A stretch of 64,000 nucleotides of DNA, from NCBI GenBank assembly GCA_009911035.1, contig QXWO01000016.1, positions 34,878 through 98,877 on the forward strand, written 5' to 3'. Both the position numbers and the translations under genes were made by a program. This document shows positions 46,061 through 57,213 of the stretch, piece by piece. The notes beneath the pieces were generated by a model. That model was not told the origin of the DNA. It was given only the letters and a program-made list of their open reading frames with translations, and did not search any database. This DNA comes from Lachnospiraceae bacterium (GTDB taxonomy: Bacteria > Bacillota > Clostridia > Lachnospirales > Lachnospiraceae). Each line of letters begins with the position of its first letter. The first letter of the stretch is position 1.

Positions 46061-46759
46061 ATGAGCATGGAAGAGAAAGAAAACACCAGAAAAATCAGAA
46101 TTATGATAGCGGACGATTTTCCGCTTCTTGTGGAGGATCTGTGCGAACTGATCGAACGTCAGGAGGATATGGAAGTGGCAGGGACTGCCAACAGCGGCAA
46201 AAAAATTGTGGAGCTTGCGAAGAATACAGAGTTTGACATTATCCTTATGGATATTGAAATGGAAAACTTAAATGCCGGAATCACGGCTACAGAGCAGCTG
46301 CGGGAGCTGCTGGGAGATATCAGTGTTATATTCCTGACTGTTCATGATACCAACGAAATGATCCTGACGGCAATGGGAGCCGGGGCAGTGGATTATCTGG
46401 TAAAAGGATGCAGCGAGGAAGAGATCTTAAACCATATCAGAAGCGCTTATGCGGGGAATCCCATTATGGAGCGCAAGGTGCATGATACGGTCATGCGGGA
46501 ATATGTCCGGCTCCAGAAAAGCGAGAAAAGCCTGTTATTTTTCATCAACAATCTGTCCAGATTAACGGCGGCGGAGAGAGAGCTGATCAAAAAGCTTCTG
46601 GAAGGCAAGACGGTGAAGGAGATTGCCAAAGAGCGGTGTGTGGAAACTGTCACCATAAAAACCCAGATAAAAGGGTTGCTTAGGAAGTTCGGATGCAGCC
46701 GTACCAGGGAAGTAATCAAAATGATTGAAGATTTGAATATAACCCATCTTTTTTTATAA
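46061..46759 (+). CDS. NarL/LuxR-type response regulator
   Basis: 232 residues. The receiver domain has acidic pocket ADD near residue 18 and phosphoacceptor Asp in LMDIEM near residue 65. A C-terminal LuxR helix-turn-helix follows ([20 protein letters not shown], then [10 protein letters not shown]). Partner of the kinase three bases upstream. Probably controls the ABC, chemoreceptor or exporter genes. Confidence 0.92.
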   Translation: MSMEEKENTRKIRIMIADDFPLLVEDLCELIERQEDMEVAGTANSGKKIVELAKNTEFDIILMDIEMENLNAGITATEQLRELLGDISVIFLTVHDTNEMILTAMGAGAVDYLVKGCSEEEILNHIRSAYAGNPIMERKVHDTVMREYVRLQKSEKSLLFFINNLSRLTAAERELIKKLLEGKTVKEIAKERCVETVTIKTQIKGLLRKFGCSRTREVIKMIEDLNITHLFL

Positions 46760-46775
46760 GAATGGAGAATACTAT

Positions 46776-48716
46776 ATGAGACTGTTTAAAATCAAAGCGA
46801 ATGAAAACACAGAGACAGAAAAAAGAACCATACAGCAGAACGGACAGAAGAATCTGGTCACTCAGATTCAGGGAAGCTTAGGGAGTCTTAATAGTAATAT
46901 TTTGGAAATGAATTATATTGCAGACGGCACGAATGTGGCCGTCAACGCAGTAGGCAGTTCCATAGAGGTCATCAATGAAGGGAACAGTGAACTGGCCTTG
47001 CGCACCAAAGAGATCAATCAGATTGCCATTAAAATGGGAAATGCCATTGAGAAGACAGGAAGTTACGTGAAAGATCTGAATGCGACTACTGCAAAGATGC
47101 AGGAAAGCAATGGAGAAGTCGTGGGGATTTTCAGGGAATTGATAAGGGAAAATGCCAACACGGAAAGCTGTATTGACGAAATTGCTTTAAATACCATGGA
47201 GACAAATCAGGCGGCGAAGGAAATACGGCAGGCAGTTGATATGATCAACAGCATTGCCGAGAAGACCAACCTGCTTAGCCTGAATGCTTCCATAGAAGCA
47301 GCCAGGGCAGGGGAAGCCGGCCGGGGATTTTCGGTGGTGGCCGGGGAAATACGTGCTCTTGCGGAACAGAGCAGGAAAAGCGCCGAAACCATAGGTGGAA
47401 TCATAAAGGCCCTGGAGGAGAAGTCCAATAAATCGGTGGACAATATCAGGACTGTGCAGGATGCCTTCAAAAAGCAGACGGTGAGTCTGGAAAAGACAGA
47501 CAATCTGATGGAACAGACCCATGTGCTGATTGGGGATGTGGCCGGGAAGGTGGGCCAGATCGAGGAGAATTCCCAGGAAATGGGAGGGGAAAAAAATTTT
47601 CTGATAGAAAATATGGAGTCTTTAGAGAAACTAAGCGGCAGCAATTGTTCCGCGGCGGAATGTATTGTCTCCCATTTTAAAAATGTTGTCAGAAATTCCA
47701 CCTCTATAAGCGAAAGGACATTTGCAGTTTCCGGCATTTACGATCAGATGGAGGAAGCCTGCCAGGAGGCGACAAAAAGCGGAAAGGGAAGCCGCATTAG
47801 GGAACCAGAGGTGATTCGTGTGGCCTATATGCCCAATTATGGCAGCCTTTGCTCTGTGGTTCCGGCAATCAAAATGGGATATTTTGAAAGAGAAGGGCTT
47901 AAGGCGGAGCTGTTTGAATATGCCAATGGCCTGCAGATTATTAAGGCAATGGAAGAAGGGAAAATTGATTTCGGCTACATAGGCAACGGAGCCCACAAAT
48001 TTTGCATTAAGGGAAGAGCCTCTATTGTAATGATGTCCCATTTATCCAACGCAGAAGCCATTATAGGAAACAGGCTGCACGGGGTAAGGACCGTAGCGGA
48101 TCTGCGGGGCAAAAAAATAGGGAATGTGGAGCATGCTTCCAGCGAAACCATTCTGCGCATTGCACTGGATACGGAGGGGATTGCTTACGATGAGGTCCAG
48201 ATCATAAACATGACACCGGAGGAAATCGTGGCAGGCATGAAAAACGGCAGTCTGGATGCCGGGGTCATCTGGTCGCCTTATACGCTGGAGGTTTTGAAGG
48301 CGCTTGGAAATGATGCGATCGTGGCGGCCAATAACATGACCTATTCCAGCAAGACTGCGTCGATTTCTTCCTGGATCACTCTGCCCCGGTATGCCGCGGA
48401 GCATCCTGACAAGGTACTGCGGTTTACACGGGCGATCTATAAGGGGATGAATTACCGGGCCATGGAAAAAAATGTGCGCCAGATAGCAGGCTGGATTTCC
48501 GAGATTACTGCCATCGACAGGGAAAGCGCCTATGAACAGCGCAGGGATGCCCAGTGGCTGACGCCTGGATTTGTCAGTGTGGGGGCCCGGATGGGTGATG
48601 TGGCAAAATTTTATGAAATCCAGCAGAAAGAGTTCATACAGTCCGGCGAGGTGGACATCCCGGTGCCGGTGGGCCGTTATGTCCTGCTGGATAACATGAA
48701 GCAGGCGGCGCATTAA
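46776..48716 (+). CDS. Soluble chemoreceptor fused to SsuA-like binding domain
   Basis: 646 residues with no signal peptide or membrane segment. The N-terminal half is a methyl-accepting chemotaxis signalling domain with the conserved hairpin tip ([19 protein letters not shown], around residue 170) and flanking coiled coils. From about residue 346 to the end lies a periplasmic-type binding domain closely similar to the neighbouring lipoprotein: [24 protein letters not shown] and [12 protein letters not shown] match its motifs. A cytoplasmic receptor carrying a transporter's binding domain is an unusual fusion. It should sense the imported ligand or a metabolite and talk to a CheA/CheW system elsewhere in the genome. 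Confidence 0.88.
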   Translation: MRLFKIKANENTETEKRTIQQNGQKNLVTQIQGSLGSLNSNILEMNYIADGTNVAVNAVGSSIEVINEGNSELALRTKEINQIAIKMGNAIEKTGSYVKDLNATTAKMQESNGEVVGIFRELIRENANTESCIDEIALNTMETNQAAKEIRQAVDMINSIAEKTNLLSLNASIEAARAGEAGRGFSVVAGEIRALAEQSRKSAETIGGIIKALEEKSNKSVDNIRTVQDAFKKQTVSLEKTDNLMEQTHVLIGDVAGKVGQIEENSQEMGGEKNFLIENMESLEKLSGSNCSAAECIVSHFKNVVRNSTSISERTFAVSGIYDQMEEACQEATKSGKGSRIREPEVIRVAYMPNYGSLCSVVPAIKMGYFEREGLKAELFEYANGLQIIKAMEEGKIDFGYIGNGAHKFCIKGRASIVMMSHLSNAEAIIGNRLHGVRTVADLRGKKIGNVEHASSETILRIALDTEGIAYDEVQIINMTPEEIVAGMKNGSLDAGVIWSPYTLEVLKALGNDAIVAANNMTYSSKTASISSWITLPRYAAEHPDKVLRFTRAIYKGMNYRAMEKNVRQIAGWISEITAIDRESAYEQRRDAQWLTPGFVSVGARMGDVAKFYEIQQKEFIQSGEVDIPVPVGRYVLLDNMKQAAH

Positions 48717-48888
48717 GAGAGAATGATGTCTGAAAAGCACGGAAGCTGCCGGCAATGAGCTTCCTGAAAAGCGGGGCAGCATCTGGTATTGGTACATAAT
48801 AAGCGCAGGCAGGAGCAGTAACAAAAAGGACAGGGCAGAAAGAACAGGGATCAGGACATAGGGATCAAACTTGCGGAAGGAGACGTAA

Positions 48889-49677
48889 ATGGAATATGTA
48901 GTTATAGTAGCGGTTTGCTTTTTTTCATCAGTGGTAGGTGCAATCTGCGGTATCGGCGGCGGCGTAATTATCAAGCCAGTGCTGGATGCAACGGGGGTCA
49001 TGGCGGTTACGACAGTTTCCTTTCTGTCGGGATGTACCGTGCTTTCCATGTCAGTGGTGTCCCTGTACAAGAACTTAAGGGCAAAGCATAATTTCACTTT
49101 TGACAAAATGTTTGCTACCGTGCTGGCGCTGGGAGGCGTTGTGGGCGGTCTTACAGGAAAGGAAATGTACCAGGGAATCATCAGCCGCCTTGAAGACAGC
49201 AGCCGGGTAGGTGCGATTCAGGCATTTGTGCTGATGGTAGTCACGGCGGGAACGCTGATTTATACTATTTTTAAAGAAAAAATCCACACCAGGAACATTG
49301 AGAGCAGGGTGGTCATCTTCTGCATTGGCATTGTTCTGGGGATACTTTCCTCCTTTTTGGGGATCGGGGGCGGCCCCATCAATCTGGTGGTGCTTTTTTA
49401 CTTTTTTTCCATGGAGACGAAACAGGCGGCCATGTACTCTATTTACGTTATCATGTTTTCCCAGATTTCCAGCCTCCTTTCCACGCTGCTGAAAGGAAAC
49501 ACCCCGCCTTTTGAACCGCAGATCCTTATTCTGATGATTGCCTGTGGTGTTTTGGGGGGACTGGCAGGAAGCAGGATCAATAAGAAAATTGAAAACAGGA
49601 CGGTGGATAAACTCTTTATGGGCCTGATGGGTGTGATCATCTGTATCAACATTTATAATATCTTCCGTTATATGTAA
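48889..49677 (+). CDS. TauE/SafE family sulfite/anion exporter
   Basis: 262-residue membrane protein with two homologous halves, each with a glycine-rich motif (GAICGIGGGVIIKP and FLGIGGGPINLV), about eight helices. The family exports sulfite, sulfoacetate or related anions. A 172-base gap separates it from the chemoreceptor gene. With the sulfonate-type ABC genes it suggests handling of an organosulfur compound and its by-product. Confidence 0.85.
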   Translation: MEYVVIVAVCFFSSVVGAICGIGGGVIIKPVLDATGVMAVTTVSFLSGCTVLSMSVVSLYKNLRAKHNFTFDKMFATVLALGGVVGGLTGKEMYQGIISRLEDSSRVGAIQAFVLMVVTAGTLIYTIFKEKIHTRNIESRVVIFCIGIVLGILSSFLGIGGGPINLVVLFYFFSMETKQAAMYSIYVIMFSQISSLLSTLLKGNTPPFEPQILILMIACGVLGGLAGSRINKKIENRTVDKLFMGLMGVIICINIYNIFRYM

Positions 49678-49750
49678 AATCAATACATGTCAGGCTGCTT
49701 TCAGGAAATATTAAAAAGCAGTCTGACGGAAATTCCGATAAAAAAAGTTC

Positions 49751-49779
49751 TTTCTCTTTTTGGGATTATGTTGTATAAT
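49751..49779 (+). promoter_or_regulatory. Possible rho promoter
   Basis: TATAAT at 49774-49779, 113 bases before the rho ATG, with a poor -35 (TTTCTC) at 17 bases. The long leader after it may hold autoregulatory sequence, but no clear structure was found. Confidence 0.35.
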
Positions 49780-49891
49780 CTCTATACATAGACATTTCAG
49801 ATAACAAATCGTAATAAATTCCCGAAAGAAAACCCGATGATTTAGATGATTTTATAAGTTTTGTTATGACGATAAACGAATGGAGGATTTT

Positions 49892-51370
49892 ATGAGAGAA
49901 AAGTATGAGTCTCTGGCGCTTGCAGATTTGAAGGCAATTGCAAAAGCCAGGGGGCTGAAAGGCACATCAACGATGAAAAAGGCTGAGCTGATTGAGCTTA
50001 TGCTGACAGAAGACGAGAAAGAAAAAGCCAGGGGGGCGGAAACGTCCCAGAAAAATGCTCCTGCAAAGCCCGCTGACAAAACAGAAAGCAGGCGTGAGAA
50101 CCGGGGAACTGACAGGGAAAACAGGACTGAGAGAACAGATTGCCGCTCCGAGAGGCAGGAGAAGGCTGCATATAAAGCAGAGCATCAGGAAGGCAGGACC
50201 GAGGAGCCAAGAGGGGATGAGGACAAGTTTCCGACGGAGTTAGACAGCGGTATTGCCGCCAGCGGCATTTTAGAGGTGATGCCTGACGGGTATGGGTTTA
50301 TCCGGTGCGAAAATTATCTTCCCGGCGATCATGACGTATATGTTGCGCCCAGCCAGATCAGGCGGTTTGGCCTGAAGACAGGCGATATCCTGGAGGGTAA
50401 TACCCGGGTCAGAACCCAAGGAGAAAAGTTTGCGGCCCTTCTTTATGTAAAATCTATCAACGGATATACCACGGAAGAAGCGGCAAAGAGATGCAATTTT
50501 GAAGACATGACACCTATTTTTCCCAATGAGAGGCTGCACCTGGAAATGCCGGGCGCCAGCATAGCCATGCGGATCATGGACCTGATAAGCCCTGTGGGTA
50601 AGGGACAGCGCGGTATGATCGTATCCCCGCCCAAGGCAGGTAAGACCACCCTGCTGAAAGAGGTGGCAAAGTCCGTAAAGCGGAATGCCCCCAATGTGCA
50701 CCTGATCATTCTTCTGATCGACGAGCGGCCGGAGGAAGTGACGGATATCAAAGAAGCCATTGAAGGACCTAATGTAGAGGTTATTTATTCTACCTTTGAC
50801 GAACTGCCGGAACATCACAAACGGGTTTCGGAAATGGTAATAGAGAGAGGAAAGCGTCTGGTAGAGCATAAAAAGGACGTGATAATCCTGATAGACAGTA
50901 TCACAAGACTTACCAGGGCCTACAACCAGACGGTGCCGCCAAGCGGGCGTACCCTTTCCGGTGGTCTTGACCCTGCGGCGTTACATATGCCCAAGAGATT
51001 TTTCGGGGCGGCCAGAAATATGCGGGAAGGCGGTTCCCTGACCATTCTGGCAACCGCACTGGTAGATACAGGAAGCAAAATGGACGACGTTGTCTATGAA
51101 GAGTTCAAGGGTACCGGAAACATGGAACTCGTGCTCGACCGGAAGCTTTCAGAAAAGAGGGTATTTCCGGCAATCGATATTCCCAAGTCAGGAACCAGGC
51201 GGGAAGATTTACTTCTTGCCCCCGATGAACTTGAGGCCATCAATATTATGCGTAAAGCCCTGAACGGCCTTAAAGCTGAGGAAGCGGTGGATAAGATCCT
51301 TGATATGTTTGCCAAGACAAGGAACAATCAGGAATTTGTCAATATGGTTAAAAAAATAAAATGGTTCTAA
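49892..51370 (+). CDS. rho: Transcription termination factor Rho
   Basis: 492 residues from the ATG at 49892 (GGAGG ahead). A Rho-N helical domain is followed by a highly charged, low-complexity insertion at about residues 45-115 (Arg, Glu, Lys, Thr rich), a cold-shock-like RNA domain starting near MPDGYGFIR, and the RecA-like ATPase with P-loop PPKAGKTTL near residue 246 and Walker B VIILIDS. It is the hexameric RNA helicase that ends transcription. It starts a block of translation genes. Confidence 0.96.
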   Translation: MREKYESLALADLKAIAKARGLKGTSTMKKAELIELMLTEDEKEKARGAETSQKNAPAKPADKTESRRENRGTDRENRTERTDCRSERQEKAAYKAEHQEGRTEEPRGDEDKFPTELDSGIAASGILEVMPDGYGFIRCENYLPGDHDVYVAPSQIRRFGLKTGDILEGNTRVRTQGEKFAALLYVKSINGYTTEEAAKRCNFEDMTPIFPNERLHLEMPGASIAMRIMDLISPVGKGQRGMIVSPPKAGKTTLLKEVAKSVKRNAPNVHLIILLIDERPEEVTDIKEAIEGPNVEVIYSTFDELPEHHKRVSEMVIERGKRLVEHKKDVIILIDSITRLTRAYNQTVPPSGRTLSGGLDPAALHMPKRFFGAARNMREGGSLTILATALVDTGSKMDDVVYEEFKGTGNMELVLDRKLSEKRVFPAIDIPKSGTRREDLLLAPDELEAINIMRKALNGLKAEEAVDKILDMFAKTRNNQEFVNMVKKIKWF

Positions 51371-51387
51371 AAGGTTCTAAAAAGTGC

Positions 51388-51416
51388 TTGCATCTTTGGA
51401 TGAGCTGTGCTATACT
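51388..51416 (+). promoter_or_regulatory. Promoter of rpmE
   Basis: TTGCAT, 17-base spacer, TATACT with a TGC just before it (extended -10). The ATG of rpmE is 107 bases downstream. Confidence 0.7.
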
Positions 51417-51522
51417 TAAAAAGCTGTTTCGGGTTATATTTTTACAGGATATATAGCCGGTACAGATGATTTTGAGCAGTAAATGAGAACAATATACAAA
51501 GTTATTATAGAGAGGTGAGAAC

Positions 51523-51729
51523 ATGAAAGAAGGAATCCATCCTGAGTATTATCAGGCAACTGTAACTTGCAACTGCGGCAACACATTTGTGACAGGTTCA
51601 ACCAAGAAAGATATCCATGTTGAAGTTTGTTCCAAGTGCCATTCATTCTACACAGGACAGCAGAAGACTGCAAGAGCTGATGGACGTATTGATAAGTTCA
51701 ACAGAAAATATGGTGTGGAAAGCAAATAG
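51523..51729 (+). CDS. rpmE: 50S ribosomal protein L31 (zinc-type)
   Basis: 68 residues, standard for L31. Four zinc ligands are kept: Cys16, Cys18, Cys36 and Cys39, so it is the zinc-containing paralog rather than the Zur-induced form. AGAGGTGAG precedes the ATG. It lies between rho and DUF1385, a common order in Firmicutes. Confidence 0.97.
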   Translation: MKEGIHPEYYQATVTCNCGNTFVTGSTKKDIHVEVCSKCHSFYTGQQKTARADGRIDKFNRKYGVESK

Positions 51730-51855
51730 TTTTGTGCGCAAAGGTTGGGGTGGTCACATCCCAGCCTTATTTTTATGCGCAGCCCCGTGCGGAGGAACGA
51801 TACCGCTATGCGGCGCACGTGGCGCGCGGCGGGCAGGAAAAGTTTTCCCTGCCTA

Positions 51856-51875
51856 ATTTACAATAAGCTAGAGCG
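51856..51875 (-). repeat. Dispersed repeat, partial copy
   Basis: Contains TTTACAATAAGCT, the conserved end of the 40-bp repeat. Only about 20 bases match copy B (16 of 20 on the complementary strand); the remainder has diverged. It follows a hairpin made by GGCAGGAAAA/TTTTCCCTGCC. The rest of the 243-base gap after rpmE shows nothing else. Confidence 0.45.
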
Positions 51876-51972
51876 TGCAGATGACTGGAATGAATTTTCA
51901 AACACGCTCTGGGCAAAAATTTGCAGTCGCGGTATAAATGCCGCAGGCTGTGGAAAGGGCATTGGTATTTTT

Positions 51973-52998
51973 ATGAAAAAAAAGAAATGCAGCCGTTCAT
52001 CGGGCATTGGCGGACAGGCTGTTTTGGAAGGCGTAATGATGAGGAACAAAGACGACTATGCAGTGGCCGTCAGAAAGCCGAACGGAGAAATTGAGGTGGA
52101 AGTGGATGTATTTCATGGCTGTATGCATGGAAGCAGGCTGACCCAGATGCCCTTTATCAGAGGGGTATTTAACTTTATTGATTCCATGCGCCTTGGAATG
52201 AAGACCCTGAACTATTCAGCATCTTTTTACGAGGACGAGGAGGATGGGGAGACGAAGCTGGACAAAGCCCTGGACAAGGTATCAGGGGGAAGGGGCGAGG
52301 GGATTCTCATGGCCGTTACCATGATATTTTCCGTAGCTATTGCGGTGGGGATCTTTATTCTTCTGCCGTATTTTATTACTTCCCTGCTGAACGAATATGT
52401 GAGAAATGCATCCCTTCTGGCAATCATTGAAGGGGCCGTGCGGATTTTGATTTTCCTTGCTTATGTGGTGGGAATCAGTCTCATGAAGGATATTCACAGG
52501 CTGTACCAGTATCACGGCGCAGAGCATAAATGCATTAACTGTATTGAAAAGGGCAGGCCTCTTACCATGCACAATGTGATGAGAAGCTCCCGCATCCATA
52601 AGCGCTGCGGAACCAGCTTTTTATTCTTTGTCATGTTTGTCAGCATTATTTTATTTTTCTTTATCCGAGTGGATGATCCGGTGCTGAGAATACTGCTGCG
52701 TATTGCACTGATACCTGTAATTGCAGGAATTTCCTATGAAATAATCCGCCTTGCAGGCAGGAGCGACAATATTTTTGTACGTATCATTTCAGCGCCGGGC
52801 ATGATGTTACAGAGGCTGACCACCAAGGAGCCTGACGAGTCCATGATTGAGGTTGCCATGAAGTCTGTGGAGGCTGTATTTGACTGGAAAGCCTATATTG
52901 AAAATACTTTCGGATACGAAATTGACGACTCGTGGATGAGGGATGAACCCTATACAGATGAAGAAGAATCCGGAAATGAATCTGAAAAAGAAGAATAG
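51973..52998 (+). CDS. DUF1385 membrane protein (YqhQ-like)
   Basis: 341 residues from the ATG at 51973, the start that places the family motif IGGQAVLEGVMMR near the N-terminus. The ribosome site (AAAGGG) is weak. About four membrane helices, a YQYHGAEHKCINCIEKG motif with His and Cys residues that could bind metal, and an acidic tail. Function unknown across the family. It is conserved between rpmE and prmC. Confidence 0.9.
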   Translation: MKKKKCSRSSGIGGQAVLEGVMMRNKDDYAVAVRKPNGEIEVEVDVFHGCMHGSRLTQMPFIRGVFNFIDSMRLGMKTLNYSASFYEDEEDGETKLDKALDKVSGGRGEGILMAVTMIFSVAIAVGIFILLPYFITSLLNEYVRNASLLAIIEGAVRILIFLAYVVGISLMKDIHRLYQYHGAEHKCINCIEKGRPLTMHNVMRSSRIHKRCGTSFLFFVMFVSIILFFFIRVDDPVLRILLRIALIPVIAGISYEIIRLAGRSDNIFVRIISAPGMMLQRLTTKEPDESMIEVAMKSVEAVFDWKAYIENTFGYEIDDSWMRDEPYTDEEESGNESEKEE

Positions 52999-53043
52999 TG
53001 CGGGAAGATTTAGGCTGCCCGGCAGGGTAATAGGGAGGATAGC

Positions 53044-53877
53044 ATGGAATACAAAGGGCTTTATGAGTGGGGCACAGGGAAACTGAAAGAGGCCGGAATT
53101 GAAGAAGCGGCGCTGGATGCCCGCCTTTTGCTGGAAGAGTGCTGCGGCACGGACAGGAATCACCTTCTGGTTCATGGAAATGCTTCTGTGACCGTGGAGC
53201 AGAATGAGCAATATGTAAACTGGATAGAAAAACGAAGCGGCCATATCCCCCTGCAGCATATACTTGGCTATCAGGAGTTCATGGGCCTTAGGTTTGAGGT
53301 GGACGACAGTGTGCTGATACCCAGACAGGACACGGAGACCCTTGTGGAGGAAGTCCTGCGCAGTCTCCATGATGGAATGTCCCTTCTGGATATGTGTACC
53401 GGTTCAGGATGTATTTTGTTGAGCCTGCTTAAGTATTCTAACGGCTGTAAGGGCATAGGATGTGATATTTCCGAAAAAGCCATTGAAAAGGCCCGGACAA
53501 ACGCCGGAAATCTTGGGCTGGAAGCGGAATTTTTACAAAGTGACCTGTTTGAAAATGTCAGCGGAAAGTATGAAATCATTGTATCCAATCCGCCCTATAT
53601 CCCCAGCGGCGAGATTCCGGGGCTGATGGAGGAAGTTAAGGATCATGACCCGGCGGTCGCGTTGGACGGCGGGGAAGACGGCCTTTTCTTTTACAGGGAG
53701 ATTATTCCCAAGGCAAAAGAGTACCTGTATCCCGGCGGTATGCTTTTTTTGGAAATTGGCTGTGAACAGGGGGCTGATGTGAAGGAACTGATGGAGCAGG
53801 CAGACTATAAGGATATTTTAGTCTGTGAGGATTTTACAGGCCGTGACAGGGTAGTGTCAGGAAGATTTGGAGGTTAA
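53044..53877 (+). CDS. prmC: Release factor glutamine methyltransferase
   Basis: 277 residues. N-terminal helical release-factor-binding domain, then a Rossmann methyltransferase with [11 protein letters not shown] (SAM) and NPPYIP (about 182-187, catalytic pocket). It methylates the Gln of the GGQ motif of RF1 and RF2. It precedes its substrate gene prfA, separated by four bases. Confidence 0.96.
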   Translation: MEYKGLYEWGTGKLKEAGIEEAALDARLLLEECCGTDRNHLLVHGNASVTVEQNEQYVNWIEKRSGHIPLQHILGYQEFMGLRFEVDDSVLIPRQDTETLVEEVLRSLHDGMSLLDMCTGSGCILLSLLKYSNGCKGIGCDISEKAIEKARTNAGNLGLEAEFLQSDLFENVSGKYEIIVSNPPYIPSGEIPGLMEEVKDHDPAVALDGGEDGLFFYREIIPKAKEYLYPGGMLFLEIGCEQGADVKELMEQADYKDILVCEDFTGRDRVVSGRFGG

Positions 53878-53881
53878 AAGA

Positions 53882-54955
53882 GTGTTTGATAAATTGGAAG
53901 ATTTGTTGATCCGATTTGAGGAAATTATGGGGGAACTGGCAGAGCCTACAGTGGCGAACAATCAGGAGAGATTCCGTAAGCTGATGAAAGAGCAGAGTGA
54001 CCTTACGCCTATTGTGAATGCCTATAAAGAATATAAGAAATCAAAGCAGGATGTGGAAGACTCCCTCGCCCTGCTGGAGGAAGAGTCCGACGAGGATATG
54101 CGGGAAATGCTGAAAGAGGAGCTGAACGGTGCCAAAAAGCGTATTGAGGAACTGGAACAGGAATTGAAGATCCTTCTCCTGCCCAAAGACCCTAATGATG
54201 ATAAAAACGTTGTTGTGGAAATACGCGCGGGTGCAGGTGGAGATGAAGCCGCTCTTTTTGCGGCAGAGATTTACCGTCTGTATGTCCACTATGCGGAGGG
54301 ACAGCGCTGGAAGGTGGAAACTTTGAATGTGGATGAAATCGGCATCGGCGGCATGAAGGAAGTGAACTTCATGATAAGCGGACAGGGGGCTTACTCCAGA
54401 TTAAAATATGAAAGCGGCGTCCACCGGGTACAGCGTGTGCCGGAGACAGAGTCCGGGGGGCGTATCCACACATCAACCATTACCGTGGCAGTTATGCCGG
54501 AGGTGGAAGATGTGGACGTGGTCATTGATGAAAAGGATATCCGGATCGACGTGATGCGTGCTTCGGGAAACGGCGGACAGTGCGTCAACACCACAGACTC
54601 GGCTGTGCGGCTGACCCATTATCCTACAGGAATTGTGGTTTACAGCCAGACGGAAAAGTCACAGCTCCAGAATAAGGCAAAAGCTTTTGCACTGCTTCGT
54701 GCAAAACTTTACGATATCGAGCAGCAGAAAGCCCATGATGCGGAGGCGGAACTTAGGCGGAGCCAGATTGGGACTGGGGACCGCTCGGAAAAAATCCGTA
54801 CCTATAACTTCCCACAGGGGCGTGTGACAGACCATAGGATCGGACTGACGCTGTATAAGCTGGATAAAATTATGGATGGGGATATACAGGAAATTATTGA
54901 TGCATGTATTGCAGCCGACCAAGCAGCGAAACTTGCGAAGATGAATGAGAACTGA
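53882..54955 (+). CDS. prfA: Peptide chain release factor 1
   Basis: 357 residues from the GTG at 53882, chosen because TTGGAGG lies a few bases before it and the protein then has the usual MFDKLEDLL-like start. The GGQ tip ([11 protein letters not shown], around residue 231) and the PET codon-recognition tripeptide ([11 protein letters not shown]) identify RF1, which reads UAA and UAG. Ends the rho-prfA block. Confidence 0.97.
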   Translation: MFDKLEDLLIRFEEIMGELAEPTVANNQERFRKLMKEQSDLTPIVNAYKEYKKSKQDVEDSLALLEEESDEDMREMLKEELNGAKKRIEELEQELKILLLPKDPNDDKNVVVEIRAGAGGDEAALFAAEIYRLYVHYAEGQRWKVETLNVDEIGIGGMKEVNFMISGQGAYSRLKYESGVHRVQRVPETESGGRIHTSTITVAVMPEVEDVDVVIDEKDIRIDVMRASGNGGQCVNTTDSAVRLTHYPTGIVVYSQTEKSQLQNKAKAFALLRAKLYDIEQQKAHDAEAELRRSQIGTGDRSEKIRTYNFPQGRVTDHRIGLTLYKLDKIMDGDIQEIIDACIAADQAAKLAKMNEN

Positions 54956-55119
54956 AATGTCCTGCCGCATTTGACATAAAATATAAAGGAAGAAAGGTAA
55001 GGGAGTTTCCTGCCGGACGTATCAGAAAGTATGGATTTGCATTTGAGGGGAAAAAGGTGTTGATTGGTTAGCATTTTATATGAAAGATTAAAATTGCTGC
55101 CAGAAAGGAAATTCAGATT

Positions 55120-57040
55120 ATGTTTAAAGCAGGAACGTATTTTTTTAAACAAATGGTAAGAAACAAATTAGTAATTTTTTCATTTCTTCTGGTTGTTTCT
55201 TACACCTATATTATACGAAGTGACTATATTGCGGTCGATGCCTATATAGAGCCGTCGGATAACTATGTGTTTATAACAGATGATAATCCTGCGGAGGTGA
55301 CAGTCAGGGCGGCCGGAAGTAAAATGAATTCGGTTCTGTTTGGCATGTTGAATCCTGAGACTGCATCAGAGGCAGTTACAGAGATTGGTTTATATGATGG
55401 AGATGCGCTGACAGCATCCATTCTTTTGTCGAATAATAGTACCTATGAAGTTACGGACTCCCTTGGCAACGCTGTAGAGCATTTCTGGCAGGGGGGGGGT
55501 AATAGCTGATGCCGGAAAAGAGTATACGATACGGATTTCCAGTGATGCGGAGGATACTTCCCATGCCTTTGCCTTTCGTCTGAACAAGGACGGTACAGTC
55601 TGGAACCGTATCACTTATTTATTATTAAGTGTATCTACAAGGAAATACATATTTATGTGTTCTGCCTTTCTTTTTGCAACAGTAATATGTCTGATCTGTC
55701 AGAAGAAAAAGGAATGTTTTTCAAAGCCGGAAAACCTCTTTTTACTGCTGTCTTTGGTTTTATGCCCTTTATACCTGTTTTGTGTCCCTGTTTTTCAAGT
55801 GCCCGATGAGGTGAATCATTATGTGAGAGCATATGGAATCGTACATGGATACCTTTTGTCACCGGAAGGAGGTAATATTCCGGTTCCGGAGAATCTGGTT
55901 CCTTATGAGTGGTATACATATACGCCTTTTATTATGCTGAAACACTTTAACATGCAGATTGATCCGGCAGCCAGTATCATGCACAACAATGTGAATATGG
56001 CGCTGTATTCTCCTGTATCCTATGTATTTCAGGTGCTGGGGATCGGGGCAGCAGATTTCGTGTCTGATAATACATATCTTCTGGTCATGGCAGGAAGCAT
56101 TGCCAATATGGCAGGATGTACGCTGCTACTGTATTATGCGGTGAAGTATATTCCTTACGGAAAAGAAGTCCTTGCGTTTATTTCCCTTTTGCCCATGGCA
56201 TTACAGGAACGCGCCAGCCTTTCGGTGGATGCCATAACTTATGCGGCCGTGGCGGCTATACTGGCTTTCTGTCTGTATATGAGGCACAGCAAAGGGAAAA
56301 TGGGCAGACGGGAAATAGCGCTTATGTACCTGCTGATTGGGCTGGTTTCCTCCTGTAAAGTGGTATATTTCCCGGCAGCCTTTTTGTTTTTTCTTATTCC
56401 GGGGGAGCGATTCGGAAGCAGTAAAAAAGAATGGGCTCATAAAGCGGCTGGTGTGGCAGAGGTAGCTGTCTGCTCGGTGGGATGGCTGATGATTGCAAAG
56501 AATTATCTGGGAAATACCCGGGCAGGGGGAGATACTGCTGAGAAAATACAGTTCATTTTCCAAAATCCGGGAAGGTATCTGTACATACTGGATAAGATGT
56601 TCTGGAAAAATGAGGAGGGATTCATCCAGGAGATGATTGGCTCCAAACTTGGGAGTCTGAATATTACGGTGAATGCCATTCTGATTTTGTTTATTATGAT
56701 GCTGTTTTTTAAAGTCTATTATAAGGAAAAAGGCAGAAGGGAGAAGCCGGATTATCTGGCAGAATCGGTTATGCTCATTTTAAGCTTGGGCATTGTTCTT
56801 CTTATTGCAGCCAGTCTGTATTTACAATGGACAGATATTGCTGCTTCCACCTATTCCATAGAGGGCCTGCAGGGAAGATATTTTCTGCCTGTCCTGCCGC
56901 TGATATGCTGTGGGTTTTTAAGCGTGAGGGAAAATGGACAGACGGATACGCAGGGAAGCAGCAGTGCGGTCATTGGACTGTATGTGATCAATTTATTGGT
57001 TTTGATGGATGTGATATCCTTTAGTTCCTATATTGGATAA
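55120..57040 (+). pseudogene. DUF2142-like membrane protein broken at a G9 tract
   Basis: As read, translation from ATG 55120 stops at 55507-55509 after 129 residues, and the remainder is open in the +1 frame (ORF from about 55499 through 57040). The shift is at a run of nine G at 55491-55499. With eight G the two parts join into a 639-residue protein: one N-terminal helix, an extracytoplasmic domain, then about ten helices with FQVPDEVNHYVRAYG, the typical start of DUF2142 (glycan-related membrane proteins). The tract could be a phase-variation switch, an authentic lesion or a sequencing indel. Confidence 0.8.
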
Positions 57041-57093
57041 AACAGCAAAGGCCCATATATATGTTTGTTAAATTTGTAAAATAGCATACAGAG

Positions 57094-57135
57094 CACTTTA
57101 CATTGACTTAAAACGTCAGTGTAAAGTGTTTTTTT
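57094..57135 (+). terminator. Rho-independent terminator
   Basis: 14-bp stem (57094-57107 with 57115-57128, one G-U pair), CACTTTACATTGAC, seven-base loop, followed by seven T. Ends the DUF2142 gene. Confidence 0.88.
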
Positions 57136-57213
57136 ATACAATAATTTATTTTAAGAAGTTGATGACTGTGTATACTCTTTTACAGAAAATAAAAGAAAAG
57201 GAAGGATATACAA

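Noticed and set aside
48042-49181. 379-residue minus-strand ORF across the chemoreceptor and TauE genes
   Set aside because: Spans two real genes in antisense; proline/histidine-rich with no domain.
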